Assembly: GCA_028753945.1 (NCBI GenBank)
Contig: JAPNXP010000001.1
Location: 13,134,501-13,198,500 of the forward strand
Source: Hexactinellida sp. DTS-2022
Lineage: Eukaryota; Porifera; Hexactinellida
Length of the DNA: 64,000 nt
Reading direction: 5' to 3'
A program made the translations under genes and the position numbers. A model generated the notes under the pieces. The model did not search any database. It saw nothing but the letters and a program-made list of their open reading frames with translations, and was not told the DNA's origin. Shown here piece by piece: positions 20,075-27,639 of the stretch. The stretch's first letter is position 1. Each line of letters opens with the position of its first letter.

Positions 20075-20340
20075 CCTTAAGTCAAAAATCCTACATCCAT
20101 TTGATTGATCAAAATCCTACATCCATTTGATTGATCAAAATCCTACATAATTGTGTTGATCAAAATCCTACAGTCGCGTTGATCAAAATCCTACATCCAT
20201 TTGATTGATCAAAATCCTACATTCATTTGATTGATCAAAATCCTACATAATTGTGTTGATCAAAATCCTACAGTCGCGTTGATCAAAATCCAACATCCAT
20301 CGATTGATCAAAATCACACATACTCGTTGATCATAATGTA
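20075..20340. repeat. Minisatellite GATCAAAATCCTACA
   Basis: About ten tandem copies of a 22-26-bp unit TTGATCAAAATCCTACAT with variable tails (CCATTTGA, AATTGTG, GTCGCG). The tails recur in the same order twice, giving a higher-order period near 100 bp. It sits between two gypsy fragments. Confidence 0.88.
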
Positions 20341-21398
20341 CAGTCTCCTGATGATGAGTGTTTCTCTGTAGGGGCTTTTAACTGATTCGTCCCGAGCGGG
20401 TGAGATTCGGTGGTTCCCCTCCTGCCCGGGATTTATATAATTATTGTATGTCCCACGAATTCGATTTCCTGGAATCCAAGACGGCATTTGTCGGCGCGTA
20501 GTTGTATCTTCGCCTGGCGGAGTCGGATTAGTGTATCCCGGAAATCTCCGATGTGTAGCGCTAGACCAGGTTGAATGAACCAAAATGTCATCCACGTATG
20601 AATGGGAGCGTCGGCACCGTGTAGAGTGCTGTCCATCAACCTTTGGTAGGTTGCCTGGATGTTGCACAACCCGAAAGCCATTCGTGTCATTTCGAAATGT
20701 CCCCCAGGTGTCGAAAACGCTGTCTTTGCTTGATCTTTGGGATCAATTGCTACGGCCCAATATGCTCGCGCAATCTAGCGAGGAATAGTAACGGTCGCCG
20801 TGTAGGCTGTCTAAATATCGCGGGGGTTGGGCATAGGATAAGCGTCCTTGCGAGTCAGGCCATTCAAAGCGCGATAATCAACGACGAATCTGGTACCTCC
20901 ATCCTTCTTGGTGATTAGGACTATGGGGCTACTCCATGGAGAGTTGGTTGGACGGCAGATCCCGTTATGCAGCATTTCTGCAACCTGTTCATCAATCAGA
21001 GCTTGAGTAGCCGGGCAGTCTGCCACTGGTATCGATTGAGTGAGTAGCGTTTGTCGTGATGTTAAGCGACTCGAGTTGGCCGCGAACACTTCCGAGAATT
21101 CGTCGACTAAGGCGGCTAGTTGCAACGCTCGTTATCGGGTAGGTCTGTGTTGATGGAGACTTTTATCCGTCCCAGTGTACTTACTGTACTGAAAATACGG
21201 TCCTGCGCTTTAAAGTTATCTTCGCTCTTAGAGCGGCGACTGCTGAGCGGATCAAAGGGTCTCCACCCTCCAGAGTAGCTTGTGTGTCTTTCCAGAAGGA
21301 TCCCAATCGTATGCGCTGTGTATTCCAATCAAATTCAGTGGGGCCGAATTTCCTCAGTAGATCTCTGCCTAATATGCGGGTTTTGTTGGGATCTTATA
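20340..21398 (-). mobile_element. Ty3/gypsy protease-reverse transcriptase fragment, inserted in plexin
   Basis: From 21398 downward on minus: the end of a retropepsin (ILGRDLLRKFGPTEFDW), then reverse transcriptase (SPWSSPIVLITKKDGG, VVDYRALN, AYWAVAIDPKDQAKTAF, FGLCNIQATYQRLM, the catalytic YVDDILVHS in a shifted frame, ADKCRLGFQEIEFVGHT). Several stops and frameshifts make it inactive. No LTR is visible. It abuts a plexin exon at about 21398. Confidence 0.88.
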
Positions 21399-21570
21399 AG
21401 ACCCCAAAGGAATGCCAGGGCCATTGAGCACGTCCACGGGCCCCGCCTCCAGGTGTCCCTTCAGGCCCAGGAAGAGTCGGTACATGGCCACACTGGGCGG
21501 GCCCTGTAGGTGCGAGAACAAGTTGAAGGCCAGCCAGTCAGCCAGCAGCTTCTCCGCAACAGACTCAGTC
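21399..21570 (-). CDS. Plexin cytoplasmic exon (GAP N-lobe), truncated
   Basis: After the acceptor TTTATAG it reads RTESVAEKLLADWLAFNLFS, then GPPSVAMYRLFLGLKGHLEA and GPVDVLNGPG, matching the plexin RTESVVEK...GP(V/I)DAI region. The reading continues to the gypsy junction near 21398 with no donor. Confidence 0.8.
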
Positions 21571-21892
21571 CTATAAATAGCAAATAAACCGGGTTAACAT
21601 GATTCCTTTCAAGCGTGGAGATTTGCATATCAGTAGAACCTCGTTAGTAGGAATACCAGGGACCGTCATAATGAGTTCGCCTTATCCGGAATTCGTATTA
21701 ACCAGTATTATTTGCATTTAAAAGCTTTGAAGGGGACTGAAATAATGTTCGCCTTATCCGCAATTCGTATTAACCAATATCATTTGTATTGAAAGGCTTT
21801 GAAGGGGACTGTAATAGTGTTCGTATTAACCCTGTATTCATCTATCATATAATTATGAACAAGACAATATCCTTATAAGGCTATACTAACTT

Positions 21893-22076
21893 CAGTGGAA
21901 CCTCGTTAATACGAACACCAAAGACGGTAAAAATTTTGTTCGCTTTATCCGGAGTTCGTATTACCCAGAGTAATACCCATTCAATAGCCATTGTAGAGAC
22001 TTGATTTTGTGGATCTGTTTGTTCGTCTTATCCGGAAATTCGTATTAAATGTGTTCGTACTAACGAGGTTCTACTA
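21893..22076. mobile_element. pogo-like MITE in plexin intron
   Basis: Inverted ends CAGTGGAACCTCGTTAATAC and GTACTAACGAGGTTCTACTA. It lies only about 20 bases downstream (on minus) of the donor of exon 22095-22366. Single related ends are visible at about 21632. Confidence 0.75.
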
Positions 22077-22094
22077 TACACTATCCCGTTATAC

Positions 22095-22366
22095 CTCCCC
22101 AACAGCAGTTTTGATGTATTCCTGGTTATGTGCCTATTGATGAGCTCCTCCATCAGCTCGAACAGCACCCCCGTGAGGTACGGAATATCTCCGTGCAGGG
22201 CCACCGTTAGGAGACTGGCCACGTTGCACCGGTCGGTCCCGGACCGAGAAGTTACGGTTCTCATCCATGGAGCGGATAAGGGCGATTAGGAATGTTCGGT
22301 GTGCAGGAGCCTCTCGAACTTGTGCAGCCCCGTCTCGAATAGCGCAGTTTCCATGTTACGCGGCTT
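22095..22366 (-). CDS. Plexin cytoplasmic exon with two frame breaks
   Basis: The acceptor CATTGTAG precedes METALFETGLHKFERLLHTE; after a one-base loss the text continues FLIALIRSMDENRNFSVRDR, and after a one-base gain CNVASLLTVALHGDIPYLTG and LMEELINRH. This follows the plexin pattern (FIxTLExQxxFSMRDRGNVASL). The donor is GAG then GTATAA. Both indels are single bases. Confidence 0.8.
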
Positions 22367-22386
22367 CTACAATGGAATGTGTTATA

Positions 22387-22500
22387 CAGTCTGTTCTCTC
22401 TAATAGTCCACTTATTTACTTGTCCAAATCAACTATTTATATATCTGTAATAGTCCACTTTGGGCCAATTTCCCACTGATGGACTATTAGAGAGAACAGT
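22387..22500. mobile_element. MITE with TTCTCTCTAATAGTCC ends
   Basis: Inverted arms CTGTTCTCTCTAATAGTCCA and TGGACTATTAGAGAGAACAG enclose about 70 bases including an internal TAATAGTCCACTT. It begins just outside the plexin acceptor at 22367. The left flank is TA. Confidence 0.75.
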
Positions 22501-22844
22501 GTTTAGCTACATAACCGATCCATAGGGTATATAACTGTCCCCTATACACTGACAAGCCAAAGGTATTTGAACAATCTACTAATGTTATTATGCTGTTAGA
22601 AGCTTGAATATATTAATTCCTAATATTGATGTGCCCTGGATATATAACCAGTGTTTCATACAGGATTGTATGCAAGGGGGGGTGACAATCTGGAATATGT
22701 AATTTCTTAAGGGGGCATAAATTATAACTTCGTTGTGTAAGTGGTTTTTCTAGGGGCAAGTACACCCCCTATATGAAACCCTGATAACTGACCCCTAGGG
22801 TACATATCTGTCCCCTGGCCCCTGGGTGCATAACTATTACATAC

Positions 22845-22987
22845 CTCCACTGGGTGCAAGATAGGGTGAGCCTGTAGATCCGGGAACAGAATGCGCATTG
22901 CAAACGTTTTGAAGTTGTGAATCGGAATGGTCCCCAGCACCAAGCTGCCCTCGTCCAATCCTATCTGAGTGTTGAGTTCCGTGAATC
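22845..22987 (-). CDS. Plexin juxtamembrane/GAP-start exon
   Basis: Read after TTTATAG: FTELNTQIGLDEGSLVLG, then IPIHNFKTFAMRILFPDLQA and HPILHPVE, which parallels the plexin signature (Y/F)RTYAMRVxFPGxxxHPVL. The donor is GAG then GTATGT. The frame is open throughout. Confidence 0.85.
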
Positions 22988-23267
22988 CTATAAATAGAAT
23001 AGCAGTAGTTAGTCGCATACAAATTGACACCTCATTCAGGAGTTTAATCCAGGCGAAATTTTATGCGCGCCTAGATAAGTTCTCTCCCAAATTACGCGCT
23101 AATATCATTTTTATTGACCCGGCGCTTATTCGGGGAAATTCCTAACGCCTGGTTAAACCTTGGCTGTACCCTATTATATCCAGAAAAGAATAGGATTCTT
23201 ATACTATTATCCCCTATTATACCCCTGTTATACCCATGGTTATACCCTATTGTCCCCCATCACCTAC

Positions 23268-23550
23268 CCTTGCGACACTTGTCTGCCAGGTCGTTCTCAA
23301 TATCCTCCATCTCTGCCAACAGGTGCTCAGCCTCCTCCCGCTTAATCCTCGTGCTCCGTCTGCTCCTGGCCAGGAAACAGCAGCACACACACAGGAACAA
23401 ACACAACAGACACATGCACACCAGTAGCACCACACCGGCCCCTATTAGCGGAGCTAGGTTCATCTCTAGGAACGATAGTATGACCGGTTTCTGTGTAATA
23501 GTGAGGGTGCTCCTGAGCTCATATCTGTTGTTGTTAAGCCCGATCTCGAT
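23268..23550 (-). CDS. Plexin transmembrane exon
   Basis: After CTATAG: IEIGLNNNRYELRSTLTITQ, a hydrophobic membrane span (LIGAGVVLLVCMCLLCLFLC), a Cys/Arg-rich inner edge, and a helical segment EEAEHLLAEMEDIENDLADK as in the plexin cytoplasmic coiled coil. The donor is AAGG then GTAGGT. Confidence 0.8.
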
Positions 23551-23801
23551 CTATAGAACTGTCAACAGCATTCCTATGCACACTTCATATCACTAACCTG
23601 TATCTCTAGCTGATTGTTTGTTGTTGTTGTTGTTGTTGTGTTGAGGGAACACCGGTACACCTAATGCCCGTATCTGAGATTTGGATACTCGAGCAAATGT
23701 ATGCGTTGACGGTTTGATTGTTGAATCTTTGTTTTATACTAATTGCCTCTGATGGTACTCTATCGATGTTTGGAATCTAAACAGAACAAGCTGTAAACCT
23801 C

Positions 23802-23841
<40 letters not shown>

Positions 23842-23846
23842 ATTAC

Positions 23847-24095
23847 CTCAAACATGATGTCTGTATCTCCCTTTGTTATCGCTTGTTGTATTGTCAGTTC
23901 TCCTCCCGGAAACGCTGTGTTCGGATATAGTTTGAATGCAAACACTCGAAAGAATAACTGTGTCACATTAGGCACTGCGTCCATCGTAAGATCGAAGCGC
24001 ACATCTGTCCCTTCAATGGAACTTGTGACGTTATAGAATGTGGCACCCGGACACTCCAGTCTTATAGCCGTGCTGTCAGCAGGAGGCACACAGAG
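23847..24095 (-). CDS. Plexin ectodomain exon (IPT-like)
   Basis: After CTATAG: VPPADSTAIRLECPGATFYN, later RFDLTMDAVPNVTQLFFRVF and GDTDIMFEV. It is beta-rich with Asn glycosylation sites. The donor GAG then GTAATA is followed at once by a (CAA)n microsatellite. The acceptor region is tandemly duplicated (24057-24165), leaving a decoy AG upstream. Confidence 0.7.
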
Positions 24096-24345
24096 CTATA
24101 GAGAGAGAAAATATAAAATTATAGCTGTGCTGTCAGTAGGAGGCGTACATAGCTACATAAAAATAGCTGTTCAAAGCAAGGAACTATACAGTATACACGA
24201 CTACAGTACATGTACACTGTGATATGGAAAACAATAAAAAATCTAAAATTACAGCTGTGCCGACAGCATCTCCAGGGCCACTGTACTATAGAATAGTCGG
24301 CACAACATGATAAGTACACTGTACAGTAGCCTAAGTACAACTCAC

Positions 24346-24629
24346 GGATCTGCTTATCTCCGTATCTCCCTGCATAAACACTAGCCACTGTGTTAGCGTG
24401 GCCCCTAGATTCCTCCCTCCCAGTCGGTAGTCCAGCGCCCCCGCTACCACAGTCCCTCTCAGCTGTTGCTCTGTCTCCACGCCCCCCAGGAACACATTTG
24501 TGACCTGTGGGTCCGCTAGCACCCTCAGGCTCTCCGGGAGACACGAGGTGTCCACTGAGTCTATGCGTATGCTCATCAGGGGCGAGCTGGGCGAGGGGGA
24601 GGCCCCCATTAGGCACACTATCGTGTCTT
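24346..24629 (-). CDS. Plexin ectodomain exon (IPT-like)
   Basis: After CCCTTAG: DTIVCLMGASPSPSSPLMSI, then DPQVTNVFLGGVETEQQLRG, TVVAGALDYRLGGRNLG and TQWLVFMQGDTEIS. P-x-V-x-x-x-x-P/G patterns and the length fit IPT/TIG repeats. The donor is ATCC then GTGAGT. Confidence 0.7.
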
Positions 24630-24708
24630 CTAAGGGCACAGGTTAGCAGTTATATAGAGCTGGTATGTACAGTAGTGTGCTCTGTTAAGGCCTGCACATT
24701 AATATATA

Positions 24709-24838
24709 CAGGGAACTCCAGTTATAACCAAGTCGGATATAACAAATGGAAACTTTCCCCCAGAGTACTAAATCCGTTAATTATTATCCGCTTATAACGA
24801 AGGGATTCCAAGCACTTCGTTATAACTAGAGTTCTCTG
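24709..24838. mobile_element. pogo-like MITE (CGTTATAAC type)
   Basis: TA-flanked inverted ends CAGGGAACTCCAGTTATAAC and GTTATAACTAGAGTTCTCTG with CGGATAT and TATCCG blocks inside. Relatives are at 25854, 35002, 43214 and 50932. Confidence 0.8.
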
Positions 24839-24893
24839 TAAGTAGCATGGATACGCCACAGTGAGGCCTGAATAGAGTACAACTTGTTCTATA

Positions 24894-25032
24894 CAGTGGA
24901 TGCCGGTTATAAGATCACCGGTTATAAGAACATTCTACTGGAAAAACAGTTGGCATATACCCTATATAATTATGCCGGTTATAAGAACACTGTATGCATT
25001 TCCCTATGATGTTCTTAGAACCCGCATCTACT
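24894..25032. mobile_element. pogo-like MITE (GGTTATAAG type)
   Basis: TA-flanked ends CAGTGGATGCCGGTTATAAG and AACCCGCATCTACTA. Its right end coincides with the start of a 58-bp tandem repeat. Confidence 0.7.
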
Positions 25033-25033
25033 A

Positions 25034-25207
25034 TACCTATAACGTGCTACTAACCTGTTGCATTGTACCCCGTATACATAATCTCGCACTATACCTATAA
25101 CATGCTACTAACCTGTAGCATTGTACTCTGTGTGTATAATCTCGCACTATACCTATAACATGCTACTAACCTGTAGCATTGTACTCTGTGTGTATAATCT
25201 CGCACTG
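25034..25207 (-). repeat. 58-bp tandem triplication carrying a plexin splice donor
   Basis: Three units starting at 25034, 25092 and 25150 each contain the exon end coding IIHTEYNATG-like text followed by GTTAGTAG. Only the unit at 25150 is attached to the exon body; the other two provide extra donor copies at 25113 and 25055. Units two and three are almost identical, unit one is more diverged. Confidence 0.85.
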
Positions 25208-25324
25208 CACCTCCCCAGCCGTGACCTCCCGGCTGCTGCCCACCAGCAGCTTGTCCCCGGAGAGGGTCACAAGGGACCCGCCCGTTTGAGGCGTGAAGAT
25301 AGGGGATATGCGCGTTATAACGGG
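25171..25324 (-). CDS. Plexin ectodomain exon (IPT repeat)
   Basis: After CTGCGCAG: PVITRISPIFTPQTGGSLVT, LSGDKLLVGSSREVTAGEVQ and CEIIHTEYNATG. P-x-I-x-x-I-x-P-x-x-x-P-x-x-G-G is the classic start of an IPT/TIG domain. The donor is CAG then GTTAGT. Confidence 0.8.
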
Positions 25325-25490
25325 CTGCGCAGTCTCGAAGCTGCTTCGAGATTAACCGGCATTAGTATTGAAAAGGCTTTGTAGGGACTGAAACAATATT
25401 CGTATTGACCAGAAATTCGTATTACCCGTGTTCCTACTAACGAGGTTCTACTGTATACGAACAACAACAACAACAACAACAACAACATAC

Positions 25491-25686
25491 CTGACTCCGT
25501 GAATGAACTGACTCCAGTCGGGACAGCACACGTTATATTAGCGGTCCCATTGACAGGTCCCCTGATGTTATTGGTGTCCCCGTTAACAGCTGTTACCGGC
25601 ACCGTATAGTTAGTGCATTCTTCCGAGAAAACGCATTCATACCTGCCCACAATGAGCTCAGGGAGATTCACAGCACTCAGCGTAAC
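25491..25686 (-). CDS. Plexin ectodomain exon (PSI/IPT region)
   Basis: After ATCTAG: VTLSAVNLPELIVGRYECVF, SEECTNYTVPVTAVNGDTNN and NITCAVPTGVSSFTESG. YxCVF and I(T)C(A/P)xP are typical plexin segments between PSI and IPT units. The donor CAG GTATGT is followed by (TTG)n on minus. Confidence 0.75.
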
Positions 25687-25712
25687 CTAGATACGGCATT
25701 CCTATCTAGTTG

Positions 25713-25847
25713 CTATGCAACACGTAATACCATTGTTATGCCATGGGTCTCATATTTCTATGCTCTGAACCGAATAGGAATTAAATTTCAGTTCAATAGT
25801 ATAGAAATATGACCCATGGTATAACAATGGTATTACGTGTTGCATAG
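25713..25847. mobile_element. Hairpin MITE with ~50-bp arms
   Basis: Arms CTATGCAACACGTAATACCA (left) and TGGTATTACGTGTTGCATAG (right) extend inward through CCATGGGTC / GACCCATGG with a loop of about 35 bases. It is noncoding, in the intron before exon 25491-25686. Confidence 0.8.
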
Positions 25848-25853
25848 TAAGTA

Positions 25854-26005
25854 CAGTCAACTCTCGTTATAACGAAGTGCTTAGGACCTGTAAATTCCTT
25901 CGTTATATCCGATATTCCTTATAAGCGGATAATAATTAATGCATTTAGTGCTCTGGGGGATAATCTCCATTTCGTTACAAGCGGTTATTAAACGGGAGTT
26001 CTCTG
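25854..26005. mobile_element. pogo-like MITE (CGTTATAAC type)
   Basis: TA-flanked ends CAGTCAACTCTCGTTATAAC and TTAAACGGGAGTTCTCTG. A second, partial copy (TAATCTCCATTTGGCTACAA to TATAACGGGAGTATAACAG) follows to about 26130. Confidence 0.75.
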
Positions 26006-26151
26006 TATACAGTATTGTAACCTGCATACACAGTTAGTTAGTTTAGTGCTATGGGGGTAATCTCCATTTGGCTACAAGCGGTTATACCGTTATACCCTCT
26101 TGGTTATAACGGGAGTATAACAGTGTGTGCTTATAACGGGAATATCCTCAC

Positions 26152-26449
26152 CATCATCAGACACTATGTACACATATCCCTCTGCTCGAAACATAGAAAT
26201 GTACTTTCTGTCGAAATTAATATCTTGAGCTTTGGCCAGCAATACTGCACCCACCACGAGATTAGCCGCTAGTTGTGATGCTCTAATCAGGTACACTGGG
26301 TTTTGGTCAGTTTGTCCTATCGTTACACCATTGCCAGACGCCGTATAGAGACTAGACACGTTATTAGAGGTGTTAGCGAACACAAGCAGTACCCCTAGGT
26401 CCTCTGACATTTCTAACTGATCGGTTTGCACATTCGAATCTAAAATTAA
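26152..26449 (-). CDS. Sema-like exon, probably the plexin 5' part
   Basis: After TTTTAATTTTAG: QTDQLEMSEDLGVLLVFANT, later NPVYLIRASQLAANLVVGAV and DRKYISMFRAEGYVYIVSDD, ending at a donor GATG GTGAGG. The GYVYIVS strand after a hydrophobic stretch resembles a sema-domain blade, and position and strand fit the plexin. An open frame also runs from here into the upstream LRR fragment, so the boundary is not certain. Confidence 0.5.
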
Positions 26450-27084
26450 AACAGATAAAGTGGGAATATTGGACAATTGGCGACTTAGCAGAGTTAAAGC
26501 TTTTACTCCAAGTTTATTCCTAGCCAGATTAACAGATGAAAGGTGACGTGACTTAGAGAAATAGCTAACAATATCTCTAAAGTTATCATCATAAACGATT
26601 CCGCACTGCAACACCTCAACACTTTTATTCTATTGACTGCAAGAGAGCTGGCGATATGAGCAGCCCCCTCCCCTCCAATAGTATAGTCCAACAAGTCGCA
26701 TTGGATACACTCGATCCCAAATTCTCTGATACTTTTATTCAATGCTAGGGAATCTCCAATCAGTTTGGCTCCAACTGAACTCACGCCGTTAAATCGAAGG
26801 AAGAGGTTAGTGATACGAACGGAGTTTGCTATGTAGCTAGAAAAACGTTCCATACACAGGTCTGTAACTCTGCAAATAGTTAAATCCAGTTTGGTTAAGT
26901 ACTGCAGGTGTATCAAGCTGCTAGTTAGTTCGTGTATCTTGTCATCTCCCATTAGACATTCTACCTGGAGAGCGGGGGCGGTTGGATCGAGGAGAGAAAG
27001 GTCGTTTCTCCCGTTAATCATTATAGATTGGAGGAAACCTTTATGCGAATCCTTAATGGAAGGAAGGCTATGCTTACCTGCCAT
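26450..27084 (-). pseudogene. LRR protein fragment (ribonuclease-inhibitor-type), one frame break
   Basis: From the ATG at 27084 on minus (MAGKHSLPSIKDSHKGF) the text runs through LRRs (LTKLDLTICRVTDLCMERF, ITNLFLRFNGVSSVGAKLIG). Near 26610 a one-base shift is needed to continue into DDNFRDIVSYFSKSRHLSSV and NLARNKLGVKALTLLSRQL. It lacks a NACHT or other domain and stops at the sema-like exon. It may be the tail of a former NLR or a small LRR gene. Confidence 0.65.
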
Positions 27085-27490
27085 AACTAATAAACTCTAT
27101 TCCATGGTATAAATAAATTCCCAACTTTCCATATACGTGTATATACTATTATTAAAACTCGATTCATGTGAGTTTATTTGCTTGCTTGAATTGTATTGAA
27201 GTGATAGGAAATAGAAACCGCGTTTTTATTTGAGATAGAGACAAATTTCCAAATTTTAATAAGCAAACGAGTACGCTTTTGCATTTACAAATACTATATT
27301 ATGAATACTAGTTATGTTGTTGTTTACTAAAATAGATAACCAAATTACGCAATTACAGGAACTTCATATATTAAATCTCTATCTTATTCTTAGATATTTT
27401 AACCAAACAACAAAATATTAACCATACGTATTCGCAATTTGACAATACTAAATTCAACATCAGATACTATCGATCCACTACACTTTAAGG

Positions 27491-27615
27491 CAGCAATTCC
27501 CAACCTTTTTAACCCTGGACCCCCTATAGCAAATATTAGACATTTGTGGACCCCCTCCCCCATTGTCCATAATACAAATTTTGAGATCTTGTGGACCCCA
27601 GGTTGGGAAACACTG
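27491..27615. mobile_element. hAT-type MITE, 125 bp
   Basis: Ends CAGCAATTCCCAACCTTTTT and GGTTGGGAAACACTG. Flanking octamers CTTTAAGG and CTTTAGGG agree at 7 of 8 positions. The interior GTGGACCCCCT links it to the element at 4004. The coiled-coil reading frame of the neighbour reads into it. Confidence 0.85.
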
Positions 27616-27639
27616 CTTTAGGGACTGTAAGTAGTATAC

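Larger units (their letters stand above)
21399..26449 (-). pseudogene. Plexin gene, partial: sema end, IPT repeats, TM, start of GAP domain
   Basis: Plexins are semaphorin receptors of the cell surface. Nine exons can be read on minus, each bounded by AG and GT sites: 26152-26449 (sema-like), 25491-25686, 25171-25324, 24346-24629 and 23847-24095 (PSI/IPT-like ectodomain), 23268-23550 (membrane segment), 22845-22987, 22095-22366 and 21399-21570 (cytoplasmic GAP region). The 5' part of the sema domain and all of the GAP C-lobe are not found; the 3' side is cut by a gypsy fragment and the 5' side meets an LRR fragment. Two one-base frame breaks lie in exon 22095-22366. The gene is therefore probably dead, unless sequence error explains the indels and further exons lie elsewhere. 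Confidence 0.8.

Noticed and set aside
22620-22790. hAT-like MITE with CAGTGTTTCATA / TATGAAACCCTG ends
   Set aside because: The ends look suggestive but the flanks give only a doubtful five-base match, so it was not listed as a feature.
23760-23846. Poly-glutamine tail in the plexin exon
   Set aside because: The CAA run lies behind a good donor (GAG then GTAATA), so it is read as an intronic microsatellite rather than protein.
24119-24616. 165-residue minus-strand frame
   Set aside because: It overlaps the plexin exon in another frame and runs through intron sequence.
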